In this document: positions 9,320 through 18,910 of the stretch, one piece after another
Position numbering within the stretch: the first letter of the stretch is position 1
Layout of the letters: each line of letters starts with the position of its first letter
From: Methanobrevibacter sp.
GTDB taxonomy: Archaea > Methanobacteriota > Methanobacteria > Methanobacteriales > Methanobacteriaceae
Direction of reading: 5' to 3'
DNA length: 64,000 nucleotides
NCBI RefSeq assembly: GCF_017410345.1
Contig: NZ_JAFQQZ010000045.1
Coordinates: forward strand, 62,001-126,000
Made by a program: the position numbers and the translations under genes
The notes under the pieces: generated by a model
Databases searched by the model: none
Seen by the model: only the letters and a program-made list of their open reading frames with translations
What the model was told of the DNA's origin: nothing

Positions 9320-11152
9320 TTAACTTTGACTATTCTCAAGAAGTGCATTGACATCCAAATCATTAGCCAAATTCCAGGAGGATTCAAATAATTCCTTAAT
9401 GCTTTCAACGGATTCCTCATCCTCATAAACAGCACCGTATTCGAAATTATCCTGATCTATGCTGTTTGATATCAACAATGCATGAGATGTGTCTCCAATC
9501 AGGTTAAATGAATCCACAGAATCCAAGGTCTTGATTTCAACTCCTTTCTTAATGAGGGAGCTTAATAGGAGAACATATGAAATGTCTTCCAAATCGAATT
9601 CCTCGATGATTACCCTTGATTTGGTCTTTGAAAGGCTTGACAGGAATCTGTCACCCATATCCTTAATGGTAGGCGCCTCCAACAATATCTCTTCTTTTGA
9701 ATGATTTGCAACCTCTTCAAAAGCCTCTTGGGAAGTAAGGATTCCCTTTTCACAAATGACATAGCTATTCAATAATTTTGGAATAGGTAGGGATTCCGGA
9801 TCATTAGGATCTATTGTAATGGTTTCCTCTGGAGAATCAACCAATTGTGATACGCTTGGAATCTCTGTATCCTCAACCAAGTCAGATTGTGGTGCCTTAG
9901 GAATAGGCCTTGGAATATCTTCAGCCTTAGGTTTAGGCTTAGGCATTTCCTCAGGCTTTGCCTTAGGTTTAGGAAGCTCACGAGTTTCAGCCTTCTTATG
10001 TGGCCTGGACAGATTTGCATGAACATCCTTTTTGGATGCTATTGGATTTGTAGATGCAATGGATGTTGGTCTTGGCAAGTTTTCAACATCAATAGCTATT
10101 TCTGGAGCAATATAGTCCAAGTCTTCTCCATCTTCAGGACCTGATGGAATCTCCTCTTCCTGATAATCATCGTAGGTTATGCCATGCTCCTCTCTGTATC
10201 CTTCATCAGCATAGATAGGAGTTATGAATTCCTCTTCACCGGATTCATCATAAATAACATTATTGTAAAGTGTATTTTCAGATTGGGATAAATTATAGAC
10301 CGGCTCCTCTTGAGGATCTAAATCTATCTCATCAATAGGCATGATGATTTCCTCATCGATGGTCTTAGGCATAAGGCTGTAGCTTTCATCAGACACTTCG
10401 TTATCATATACAGTCTCAGCATCTCCAACGCTAGCCAAAGCCTTTGAAATCTCTTCGGACCTTTTAGGGGCATCAGCCAGATTGATTGTTTCAGATTTCC
10501 TTCTTGGCCTGCGGGTAACTTTCATAGGCTTTTCATAATTAGGTGTGAAGTAAACAGTGTCAGGGCTAGATTCCTCCTGATCCTTTTCCAAATAACCGTA
10601 GCTTCTTTTCCTAGGCTTGTTGGATTTTCTTATGGTTGGAAGCTTGAATTTCGGCTTTTCTTCTTTTACTGGTTTGGTCTTAAGAACTTGCTTTGACTCA
10701 TCTATCGGTTCATCGAATTTCAATTTAGGCTCCTTTGCAGCATTATTGTTCAAGAACTCATCAAGAGTTGTGGAAGAAGCATCCAAATCATCGGAGTAAT
10801 ATCCATCATGAGTTTTCAATCTTGATTTGGAATTTGATTTTGAATTGGAACTGCCATCCAATTTGGAATTGACCAAGTCTTCAACCTCTTTAGCACTTTC
10901 AACTACACGTGATAAAGTGTCGTTTTTAGACCTTTGATTCAATCTGTTGCGTCTTGAATTCCTATTGAAGCTTCTTGAATTCAATAATCTTAAAATGAAT
11001 GCAGAAAGCAATTTGTATAAACCGAAAATGGTAATTAGAACACCTATAATTAGAATCAAGTCTATCAGGCGATAAATAATGCTCCCATAAACCAGAACCA
11101 ATCCTATGACTGTCAGTAAAATACCAGTAAATATATCTAACGAATCTGCCAC
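9320..11152 (-). CDS. Membrane-anchored protein with disordered linker and PLD-like C-terminal domain
   Basis: 610 aa. Two N-terminal membrane helices (about 5-26 and 32-55), a long charged low-complexity region (about 60-430) with Pro/Lys/Glu repeats (KPKAKPEEMPKPKPKAED), then a folded C-terminal domain (about 455-600: SYVICEKGILTSQEAFEEV, KEEILLEAP, IKKGVEIKTLDSVDSF). That domain resembles the phospholipase D-like fold used as a sensor in TrmB-type regulators, but I see no HxK catalytic motif, so it is probably non-enzymatic. GTG start behind AGGTG. Probably a membrane-tethered cytosolic sensor or scaffold; family not recognised. Confidence 0.65.
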   Translation of the reverse strand: MADSLDIFTGILLTVIGLVLVYGSIIYRLIDLILIIGVLITIFGLYKLLSAFILRLLNSRSFNRNSRRNRLNQRSKNDTLSRVVESAKEVEDLVNSKLDGSSNSKSNSKSRLKTHDGYYSDDLDASSTTLDEFLNNNAAKEPKLKFDEPIDESKQVLKTKPVKEEKPKFKLPTIRKSNKPRKRSYGYLEKDQEESSPDTVYFTPNYEKPMKVTRRPRRKSETINLADAPKRSEEISKALASVGDAETVYDNEVSDESYSLMPKTIDEEIIMPIDEIDLDPQEEPVYNLSQSENTLYNNVIYDESGEEEFITPIYADEGYREEHGITYDDYQEEEIPSGPEDGEDLDYIAPEIAIDVENLPRPTSIASTNPIASKKDVHANLSRPHKKAETRELPKPKAKPEEMPKPKPKAEDIPRPIPKAPQSDLVEDTEIPSVSQLVDSPEETITIDPNDPESLPIPKLLNSYVICEKGILTSQEAFEEVANHSKEEILLEAPTIKDMGDRFLSSLSKTKSRVIIEEFDLEDISYVLLLSSLIKKGVEIKTLDSVDSFNLIGDTSHALLISNSIDQDNFEYGAVYEDEESVESIKELFESSWNLANDLDVNALLENSQS

Positions 11153-11162
11153 GAATACACAC

Positions 11163-11716
11163 CTATGAAAATATTAAGTAATTTAATCAAATAAAAATGG
11201 CCAATTAAGCATATAATTAATAAATTAACCATTATTAATATTTATTTATAATATTAATCATTTATATAATTTTGTTTTTAAAATTGAAAAAAAGACCTAA
11301 AAATTAGTAAAAAATCTAAAATATAATAAAAAATCTATTAAACTAAAAAAATAATCATAATTTTTTCCTCAAAAATAAATAAAAAGAAAATTGAATAAAA
11401 TCTGAAAGAATAGGCAATTTAAATTAAAAATTTTTAAGTGAAAAGGAATCTGAGATGAAATTTCAAGAATTCAAGATTGATTCAATCCTGAAAAATTATA
11501 AGATGAATGAAAAAATGAATCGAAATCATAAATTTCAAAATGATTATAATATCTTAAAAAGAATAAAAAATTAATTATAATTATTAAATTTACATAAAAC
11601 AATCAAATTACACTTTATTTAGAATATTAACCTCAAATTGTTATTTAAATTAGAAAAAAAGCCAATATTTAAATAATAAGCCATTAAAAATATTAACAAA
11701 CAATTGAGGTGAAACC
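11163..11716. other. Long A/T-rich intergenic region
   Basis: Divergent gap between the PLD-like membrane protein (minus) and the pilin-like gene (plus). No ORF with SD or family match seen, no RNA gene recognised. It must hold promoters for both; several TATA-like words occur (for example near 11235-11270 and 11665-11690) but none is distinctive. Confidence 0.45.
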
Positions 11717-11971
11717 ATGATTTTTGAAAAATATGAAAAGAAAAATGAGATTTTGAACTTGAGAAAAACTGTAAAGAACAATCTTAAAGCCATTTCAAAA
11801 GACAATTCAGGCCAAGGCGCTGCAGAGTATATCCTATTGTTTGGAGGAGTGATAGTGATAGCTTTGGCAGGACTGCTGATTTACAGGTCTTACTTCAGCA
11901 ATAATGCAAGCGGTTTGAATGCCACACAGGACATAAGTTCAATCAGAAATAATGTGACCAGCATTTATTAG
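11717..11971 (+). CDS. Class III signal-peptide protein (archaeal pilin-like)
   Basis: 84 aa. Near residue 35 sits [20 protein letters not shown]: a Gln at the +1 region and Glu at +5 before a hydrophobic segment, as in archaeal type IV pilins processed by EppA-type peptidase (class III signal peptide). The roughly 35-residue charged leader is long. Good SD (GAGGTGAAACC) before ATG. Followed 50 bases later by a second protein of the same design, suggesting a minor-pilin pair assembling a surface filament. No assembly ATPase or peptidase is in this window. Confidence 0.85.
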   Translation: MIFEKYEKKNEILNLRKTVKNNLKAISKDNSGQGAAEYILLFGGVIVIALAGLLIYRSYFSNNASGLNATQDISSIRNNVTSIY

Positions 11972-12021
11972 ATTTGCAATGCATTAAATAGATTTAAATA
12001 TATTTTTAATGGTAAATAAAA

Positions 12022-12216
12022 ATGAAAAAGTTAGAAAGTTTTAAAGAGGACAATAGAGGACAGACAAGCGTTGAAGTAATCTTATTGATAGGATCCATTT
12101 TAGTCATTTCAATCATCTGTGGAACTTATATCTATAAGATCAATTTAGAGATAAATGACCTATTCAATCAGACGCTTGTTAAGGGAAGGCTGTTTTTGTT
12201 TAATAAATTAGATTAA
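12022..12216 (+). CDS. Class III signal-peptide protein, second copy
   Basis: 64 aa. RGQTSVEVILLIGSILVISI repeats the layout of the preceding gene: a short basic leader, Gln at the cleavage junction, Glu at +5, and an alpha-helical hydrophobic core. The mature part after the helix is very short (about 30 residues), so it is likely a minor pilin or initiator. Cotranscribed with 11717-11971. Confidence 0.8.
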   Translation: MKKLESFKEDNRGQTSVEVILLIGSILVISIICGTYIYKINLEINDLFNQTLVKGRLFLFNKLD

Positions 12217-12300
12217 ACAATAGATAATAATTCAAATCAAAAAAGAAAACTGGTAAAAATCCTAAAAATTAATATTAAAACTCTAATAAAAACAATGATT

Positions 12301-12346
12301 AAAAAAGTAAAAAAAGAAAAAATAATAAATCTATTTTAACAAATAG
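12301..12346 (-). terminator. Hairpin plus T-tract terminator for the polyferredoxin gene
   Basis: On the minus strand a CTATTT/AAATAG stem (12331-12346, 4-base loop) is followed by a T-rich run (12301-12330 complement). It lies about 105 bases past the stop of the polyferredoxin gene. A short G/C island including CCCCCGCAAAC (12351-12361) sits between them. Confidence 0.5.
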
Positions 12347-12451
12347 AAAACCCCCGCAAACTATAGGTTAAGGAGATTTATTATTTTATAAATATGATAA
12401 TTGATAAAACAAAAAAAATTAAGAATAAAAAAATTAAATGATTAAGCTTAT

Positions 12452-13420
12452 TTAATCAATTAATCTTTCTAAAGTTGCTTTCCAAGAAGCTGATGAAACA
12501 TTAGTTAATTTCATATCAGTTCTCTTGACAACAATTCTTTCTTGAGGACATACTTTAGCACATGCACCACATAATACACAGTATTCTTCATTGAATTTGG
12601 AAACTCCATCTTCAAGCACAACTGCATTACATGCACAAAGGTCTACGCAAGAACCGCAACCTACACAATCTTCTTCAGTAGTGGTTATTTCACCATCAAA
12701 TGGTTTTGTGACTTCAGCTGCATCTACAGGACAGATTTCCTTACACCATCCACAGTTAATGCAGTCAGATCCAATGAATATGTCACCGGTGATTTTAGGT
12801 TTTTCAATTTCATCACTGTGCATACAGGTAACACATACAGTTCTGATTGCCTCTTGAGGACATACCCTTTTACATACTCCACAGTAGACACACTTATCCT
12901 CATCAACTTCAATGGAACATGCCTCTGGAGTATTTACAACAGTGATTGCGTCTGCAGGACATAATTCCGCACAAGCGCTACAGTAGATACATTCTTCATC
13001 ATTGATAGAAATTTCACCTTTCAACAAGTCGTTTCTATCTGGCAATTCCCTTTTGAACAAGATTGCATCTTGAGGGCATGCCACAGTACATCTTCCACAG
13101 AATTCACATGCTTCCTCATCAATTGCAGATTCATGAGTCCAAGTTGGATAATTAGCCAAGTCTTTAGAACTTTCTCCATTAATTTCAAAGTCTAAAGCTC
13201 CAAACGGACAGGCAGATGCACATAAACCACAGATTACACAAGTGTCCTCATCAATTGCCAGCTTGTTTCCATCTGCTTGGCCTCTTGCAATACCCAAAAC
13301 ATCCCCTAAAGCCAAGGAGCTGGTTGGACAAGAGTCAGCACATATTCCACATGCTAAACATACATTATTATCATAAGATAATTTTCTTGATTCACTTCCA
13401 TCTCTTTGAATAAAAATCAT
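12452..13420 (-). CDS. fwdF: Polyferredoxin, formylmethanofuran dehydrogenase subunit F type
   Basis: 322 aa with eight CxxCxxCxxxC(P) motifs (CLACGICADSC, CVICGLCASAC, CEFCGRCTVAC, CIYCSACAELC, CVYCGVCKRVC, CINCGWCKEIC, CVGCGSCVDLC, CVLCGACAKVC), so eight [4Fe-4S] clusters in four ferredoxin-like domains, plus an extra CVTC pair. This is the layout of FwdF, the electron-wire subunit of the CO2-reducing complex that makes formylmethanofuran. The N-terminus FIQRDGSESRKL also fits FwdF. It is alone, without fwdACBDG, so it may be a second FwdF copy or a polyferredoxin for another oxidoreductase. Confidence 0.75.
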   Translation of the reverse strand: MIFIQRDGSESRKLSYDNNVCLACGICADSCPTSSLALGDVLGIARGQADGNKLAIDEDTCVICGLCASACPFGALDFEINGESSKDLANYPTWTHESAIDEEACEFCGRCTVACPQDAILFKRELPDRNDLLKGEISINDEECIYCSACAELCPADAITVVNTPEACSIEVDEDKCVYCGVCKRVCPQEAIRTVCVTCMHSDEIEKPKITGDIFIGSDCINCGWCKEICPVDAAEVTKPFDGEITTTEEDCVGCGSCVDLCACNAVVLEDGVSKFNEEYCVLCGACAKVCPQERIVVKRTDMKLTNVSSASWKATLERLID

Positions 13421-13770
13421 AACAATCCCACACTTAAATAGATATATAATTTTTATATAATATAAAGTATACTAAATAATTTTAATATATTTAATACTAT
13501 ATTTGGCGATATGTATATATAAACATAACGATTTTATTTTAAGAAATTCCAAAAAATTTATTAAAATTTTCAGATTTTTTAAAAAATACCTAATTTAAAT
13601 AATTTAAATCCAGAACACAATAAAAATAATGAGTTACATTAAAAATAAAGGATATTCCCTTAAGAAAATAAGTAATAAAAAAAGAATAAAAAATAATAAG
13701 AATTAATACTTATCAAAAAAGTAATAAAAACAAAAAAGATAATTTTTTCAAACTTTCAAAACAAGCTTGA
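13421..13770. other. Intergenic region upstream of fwdF
   Basis: A/T-rich, no gene seen. TATA-like elements for the minus-strand polyferredoxin gene occur at about 13445-13465 and 13510-13525. The part next to coaD is A-rich without further structure. Confidence 0.4.
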
Positions 13771-14226
13771 TTAAATAAGCTCCCCTTTTTGATTGATTTT
13801 CCCTTGGCGTATGCGAGTGGAAGAAATAGGTATGCCATCATCAGCCAATACAAAGCTTACAACAACAATATCCAATGGCTTCATGCCTTTGCTGACCCTG
13901 ATTTCATTAATTTTCACAGCAGTAGGTTCTGTTTCTTCACTTACGACAATTGCATCATAGTTTTCATCATGAATTGTAGGACCATAAGGATCATCCAAAC
14001 GTGAAATATGAAAATTATCATATTTAGTACCTAGGAATTCATTCAGATTAGCCATACGAACATCACAAGAATCTATGTCCCCTTCCTTTTTGCATGCAAA
14101 AACATTGGAGGTGACTCCAATCTCCACATTTTCACCAATTTCAAAAGCCTTGGCAATCAAGCTTCTATGGCCATAATGAAATTTGTCGAATGTTCCTCCA
14201 ACAGCTACTCGTTTATATTTTGCCAT
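13771..14226 (-). CDS. coaD: Phosphopantetheine adenylyltransferase, archaeal type
   Basis: 151 aa. Transfers AMP from ATP to 4'-phosphopantetheine giving dephospho-CoA, the penultimate CoA step. Nucleotidyltransferase motifs: VAVGGTFDKFHYGHRSL (HxGH) at the N-terminus and ISSTRIRQG near the C-terminus (archaeal form of the ISSTxxR motif). The MAKYKR start at 14226 fits the family better than the ATG three codons upstream; neither has a clear SD. Confidence 0.92.
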   Translation of the reverse strand: MAKYKRVAVGGTFDKFHYGHRSLIAKAFEIGENVEIGVTSNVFACKKEGDIDSCDVRMANLNEFLGTKYDNFHISRLDDPYGPTIHDENYDAIVVSEETEPTAVKINEIRVSKGMKPLDIVVVSFVLADDGIPISSTRIRQGKINQKGELI

Positions 14227-14235
14227 AATGATCAT

Positions 14236-14507
14236 TAAAAAATTTTAACTTTTAAAAATAACTATAAAGTAAATATTGAATCTACAATAATGATTTTAAT
14301 TTAAAATTATTTAAACTTAATGAAATACTAATGAGTTTGGAAAATAAAATTAGATAATTTGGGAAAAATCAAAATGAAAATTGAAAATAAAATATAAAAT
14401 AAAAATAGAATAAATGAATTAAAAAATAAAATAAAATGATAGAATAAAACTATAAAAATTTTATTCTAATTTATATCAAATAATAAATTAATCTCTTTAT
14501 CCATTAG
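14236..14507. other. A/T-rich gap
   Basis: No gene or structured element recognised. Minus-strand T-runs may terminate the secreted transglutaminase gene upstream. Confidence 0.35.
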
Positions 14508-16862
14508 CTAGAATGGTATAAGCACATAATTCTTAGGCTCATTATAGGATTTGGTGTTCCAATTATTGATTTGACCCAAATTGTTTCTGCGGCTTGTTGC
14601 ATCGGCAGTATACCAAGTTTGGGATATTGGATCATAAACCTGAGCCCATACATGTCCAGTATTCAATCCACTAGCGAACTTACAGTTCTTTGCATGGGAA
14701 TATCTTGCATAAATACCTACAGACCTGCACATTGCTACAATCAAGTTAGCCTTGTCACAGCAATTACCCTTTCTAGAGCTTAAGGTACCTGATGCACCTT
14801 TTAATGAATTTGTATAGAAACTGTATCTGATATCATCCCTTACAAATTCAAAGATAGCATTTGCCTTAGCCTTAGGACTGGACAATCCTGCGGTTAATTC
14901 CTTAGCTTTCTTTTTAATTGCATCATTGAGTGCAGACTTACCGCCTGTTTTCAAGTATTTTGCAAATTCATCTGAATCAAATATCTGCCTATAGTTCAAA
15001 ATCTTACCATTTTGACTAATGGAAATGGAATATCCTCCTCTAACATAACTGGTTTTAACTGTTACGTAAGAAGGCAATTTTTTATTTCTGCCGTAATAAT
15101 CCAATGCGGCAGTGAAAGCATAAACATAAAGGTTTGCTTCCATTTTTCCTAAACTAGTTGGCTTATAATTAGGAATACGCTTATTGGCATTAACAAAATC
15201 TGTAACATTTTTTGCTAAATTAAGGTATTCTGTCTTATTTAATTTACCACTAATTTTACTTCCAGAGGAATTATAATTATTTGATAGATCCTTAATAACC
15301 ACATTTGCATTTGAACCTTTTTTAATATTGGTTAAAGCTCCTGCCATAAGGTATGCAAATTCATCAATTGTGTATTTCTTATTGTCAATAGTGACACTAT
15401 AAGATTTATTCAGTATATTAATGTATTCTACACGGATTTTTAAATCCCTGGCTGCAGTGATAATTTTTGATATACTGACTGAAGGGTCAACTATTTTAAT
15501 GGTTTTACTCAATTTAGATGAATTATAATATTTATTTCCAGCATAACTTACTACAATTGGATAAGAACCTTTTTTTAGGCTCATAGTTAAACTAACTCTT
15601 CCTTTGGAATCAGTAGTTTTATTATATGTTTTATTGTTAAGTTTTATAACAACTTTTTTATTTGCTAAAACTTTACCTGCAGAATTCTTTAAAGTAATTA
15701 CATATTTAGATCCTTGACCTATATTAGTACCAGAATCTTTTAGGGAAGTAGTTCCTTTTTTAACTGTAAGATTAGTGCTTGCTGAAGATTTGATGAACAT
15801 ATCATCACCAGCAAAACTAATTTTTATTTTTGCAGTTCCTAAAAAATTAATAGGAATGGCTACTTTTCCTTTAGAATTGGTTTTTTTAGTATAAGTTTTA
15901 TTTTTATCAGTTATTTTCACAACAACTGTCCTATTTTTTACAGCACCATTATTTGGTATCTTCCTAAGGGACACTATAAAATCTTCTCCAAACTTAAGAT
16001 TTGAAGTAGCAGTTATTTTAGTTCCACATTTAATAGGTTTTACAGTTGTTTTAGTGGAAGATTTATTTAAATTATCATTTCCAGCATAACTAATTATAAT
16101 GTAAAAACTCTCTTTAGAATTTATCACAAGTTTTGCTTGACCTTTAGAGTCTGTAACTTTTTTATAAGTTTCATTATTCCTTTTAGGGATAACAAATTTA
16201 ATTGTTTTCCCACGAATAACAGAACCGCTATTCTTATTCTTTAATGTGACAATTAAAGAAGTTGATCTAGGAACAGTACTATTAGTAACTTTTAAACTAG
16301 TAGCACTTTTTAAAACTTTAATGCTTGAACTTAATCTAGAAGCATTGTAAGAATTATCTCCTGCAAAACTAAATTTAATTTTATAGATTTTAGCACTATT
16401 TAAAATAAGTTTTGCTTGACCTATTGAGTTAGTAGTCTTAACATAAACTTTATTATCAATAGTGAAAGAAATCTTCTTACCACTTAATACTTTACCATTC
16501 TCATCTTTTAATGTAACAACAACAGGATTTCCAGCATATAAAGTAGTTCCGGATACTTTTAAAGTTGTAGCAACTTTATTAGTATTTCCACTATTTTGTG
16601 TTGGCTGAGAGTCATCGAAAATAGCTTCGTGACTATCATCACCCTCACCTGAAATTAGGCTGGAATCTTCTTCATTAGATAATTGATTAGCATCAAAATT
16701 ACCAACTGACTCTTCAGATTCGGAATCGATAGAATCACTAACAAGATTATTGTTATCTGGATTATCTGACATATCCATGGCATCACTTGCAGATACTCCA
16801 CCTATTACAATAAAGAATAAGCAGAATATTGCCAAAAGCAATGCTCTTTTCTCTAACGAAAT
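14508..16862 (-). CDS. Secreted Ig-repeat / pseudomurein-binding / transglutaminase-fold peptidase
   Basis: 784 aa if started at ATT 16862. Signal peptide (ISLEKRALLLAIFCLFFIV...SAS), a Ser/Asp/Asn-rich spacer, four Ig-like repeats of about 90 aa (each ending near FAGDNSYNASRL-type motifs), two pseudomurein-binding-like repeats (about 480-620), and a C-terminal transglutaminase-like domain with Cys701 (KGNCC), His737 (GHVWAQ) and Asp754 (ADATSRRN). This matches pseudomurein endoisopeptidase/autolysin design (Pei, peptidase C71-like) and predicts cell-wall anchoring and cleavage. No ATG/GTG/TTG lies between the upstream in-frame TGA and TTG 16841, whereas GAGGTG sits five bases before ATT 16862. 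Paralogue at 22216-24024. Confidence 0.85.
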   Translation of the reverse strand: MSLEKRALLLAIFCLFFIVIGGVSASDAMDMSDNPDNNNLVSDSIDSESEESVGNFDANQLSNEEDSSLISGEGDDSHEAIFDDSQPTQNSGNTNKVATTLKVSGTTLYAGNPVVVTLKDENGKVLSGKKISFTIDNKVYVKTTNSIGQAKLILNSAKIYKIKFSFAGDNSYNASRLSSSIKVLKSATSLKVTNSTVPRSTSLIVTLKNKNSGSVIRGKTIKFVIPKRNNETYKKVTDSKGQAKLVINSKESFYIIISYAGNDNLNKSSTKTTVKPIKCGTKITATSNLKFGEDFIVSLRKIPNNGAVKNRTVVVKITDKNKTYTKKTNSKGKVAIPINFLGTAKIKISFAGDDMFIKSSASTNLTVKKGTTSLKDSGTNIGQGSKYVITLKNSAGKVLANKKVVIKLNNKTYNKTTDSKGRVSLTMSLKKGSYPIVVSYAGNKYYNSSKLSKTIKIVDPSVSISKIITAARDLKIRVEYINILNKSYSVTIDNKKYTIDEFAYLMAGALTNIKKGSNANVVIKDLSNNYNSSGSKISGKLNKTEYLNLAKNVTDFVNANKRIPNYKPTSLGKMEANLYVYAFTAALDYYGRNKKLPSYVTVKTSYVRGGYSISISQNGKILNYRQIFDSDEFAKYLKTGGKSALNDAIKKKAKELTAGLSSPKAKANAIFEFVRDDIRYSFYTNSLKGASGTLSSRKGNCCDKANLIVAMCRSVGIYARYSHAKNCKFASGLNTGHVWAQVYDPISQTWYTADATSRRNNLGQINNWNTKSYNEPKNYVLIPF

Positions 16863-16935
16863 TTTTTCACCTCAATACACCAAAAAAATACAAATTTAAA
16901 AGTTTTAAAAAAATAACTCTTAAAATTAAAATATC

Positions 16936-16951
16936 TTTAAATATATTTTCT
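16936..16951 (-). promoter_or_regulatory. BRE/TATA core shared with the 22216 gene
   Basis: Minus strand reads AGAAAATATATTTAAA, identical over 16 bases to the plus-strand element at 22094-22109 upstream of the paralogous gene. It is 74 bases from the proposed ATT start, leaving a leader of about 45-50 bases. Confidence 0.6.
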
Positions 16952-17759
16952 TAAGGTACTAATGCAATAAAAAAATATGAGTTCCTTAATAAAAATTAGA
17001 AAAATTTTAATTATTATTAGACTTGCTAAAATATTAAAATCTATTAAAAAATCTTTATTAAATGAAACAAAAACTCCTAGTATTTTATTAAAAATTTATT
17101 CAATAAAATAATAGAAATAAAGATAATTCAACTAATTTTAGATAATATTTTTTTAATGTTATGTATAATTAAATGTTTAATAGCATATAAATCTTTCCCA
17201 TGAAAATTTTAAAAAATAAGAACTATATACTCTTTAAATTAACTTATTACCCTTAAAATAACTTTTTTCCATTTTAAAAAATAAAAAAATTATTTAAAAT
17301 ACTTTTTATAATGAATTTGAAAGTTATAGATAAAAACATGGTTTAAGAATAAATAAAAATAAAAAGCGATTAATAAATCGAATTAAGATAAATAAATGGC
17401 TAAAATTAATTATTTTATTAAAATTTAATAGGATAATAATTGAATAATCAAAATATAAACAAATATTTGTTATTTAACCTTTAAAAGAACAATAAATAAA
17501 CTTACTAAATAAATTAATCCAAATTTAATAAAGTTATATAAAAAATCAATAAAAATCAATTAAATAATGAAAAAAACTGATAATATTTATCCTTTATATT
17601 ATTTATAAGCTATTTATTAAAGTTTATTTAAAAAAATAACCGTATAAAAGCGATTTAGATTAAATAATGAAAAAAATTAAATAATTTTAGAAAATAAGAA
17701 GAATTTTATGAAAATTCTTAAAGAAAAGATAAAAAATTTTGGAATTGATTTTGACAAAA
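16952..17759. other. Long A/T desert
   Basis: About 800 bases of A/T-rich DNA between the secreted protein (minus, leaving leftward) and the CDF transporter 3' end (minus). No ORF with SD, RNA gene, or repeat array recognised. One of the longest apparently empty stretches in the window. Confidence 0.45.
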
Positions 17760-18668
17760 TTATTCGTCAAGCTGTTGGTCATGGTCATATTCCAAGCCAA
17801 CCGGACATGCATGAACGGTTGCGCCGTGAATGACATCTATCTCATCAACAACCTTGTTCTGAACCAAGTGAACAATCTTGTGAGACTCATCCAGGCTCAT
17901 GTCCGGAGGAAGCTCAACATGGAGGGATACGGTAGCGTAAGAGCCTAAATAGTTCACCCTTACATCATGTGTGCCGCAAACCTTGTCGACCGAATTGGAA
18001 ACATTTATGATCTTATCGACCAGGTCCTGGGACGGAACCTTTCCCATGATGTTGTTCAGGTTCTCACGGGCAACATCAAAGGCAGTCTTGAAAATCAGCA
18101 GACCGATTACAAACCCAATGAATGGGTCCAATTGAGGATATCCGTATTGTGCAATCATCACACCAAAGAGAATGGCCAATGAAGCGAAAATGTCAACCCT
18201 TTGATGCTTTCCATCCGCTATGATTGCAGGACTGTTTACACGCTGGCCTAACTTAATGATGTATTGGCTCAAGCTGAAATGGGTAATCACCCCAATGATT
18301 GCCATCACAACTGCCAATGGGCTTGGGATTGTAGTTGTGCCTCCAAAGAACAGTCTGTCAATGGCACCGGTTATGATCTCATATGCAACAATTGCCAGAA
18401 ATATCACAATCAGCAAACCTGCAATCGCTTCAGCCCTTCCATGTCCTAATGGATGCTCCTCATCTGCAGGCCTGCTTCCAATCCTGAATCCTATATAAGC
18501 TATAATTGAAGTGGTTATATCTGAAAATGTATGTGCCCCTTCGGATATAAGGGCATAACTTCCAGACATTATCCCTACAGCAATGTTGAATATGGTCAGG
18601 AATAGATTTCCTGCAATGGCTACATAAAGGGCCCATTTTCCTATCCTTTCTCTATCTTCCCTTTCCAT
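17760..18668 (-). CDS. Cation diffusion facilitator (CDF) metal exporter
   Basis: 302 aa. Proton-coupled efflux of divalent metals (Zn/Fe/Mn/Co type). Six membrane helices in the first 200 residues; transport-site motifs ISEGAHTFSDI (helix 2, HxxxD) and a helix 5 with IIADGKHQRVDI (HxxxD), giving the two-helix metal site, and HPLGHGRAEAIAG in the loop. The C-terminal cytoplasmic domain carries His residues (THDVRVN, HVELPPD, HKIVH, VHACPVG) and ends YDHDQQLDE. Complete. Monocistronic; metal specificity cannot be read from sequence. Confidence 0.93.
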   Translation of the reverse strand: MEREDRERIGKWALYVAIAGNLFLTIFNIAVGIMSGSYALISEGAHTFSDITTSIIAYIGFRIGSRPADEEHPLGHGRAEAIAGLLIVIFLAIVAYEIITGAIDRLFFGGTTTIPSPLAVVMAIIGVITHFSLSQYIIKLGQRVNSPAIIADGKHQRVDIFASLAILFGVMIAQYGYPQLDPFIGFVIGLLIFKTAFDVARENLNNIMGKVPSQDLVDKIINVSNSVDKVCGTHDVRVNYLGSYATVSLHVELPPDMSLDESHKIVHLVQNKVVDEIDVIHGATVHACPVGLEYDHDQQLDE

Positions 18669-18910
18669 TTTATCTCATCAATAATTTATTTAATTTATAA
18701 TTCTTTCAATTTAATAATATAAAAATATTACTTTTCTGAATAAAAATAAGCGAATATTAATACTTATATAAATATTTTTATTATTTATAAGTATTTTATA
18801 ATTTTTAATATATATCTTTTATTAAAATGAAGCTTGAAAATAAAAAAAGAATCTAAAAGATTTTAATATCCAAACCTTTTAGAACATTATGAAATTGAAC
18901 ATCCGATTAT

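Noticed and set aside
9887-10144. Overlapping frames in the Pro/Lys-rich linker region
   Set aside because: Shadows of the low-complexity linker in the 9320-11152 gene.
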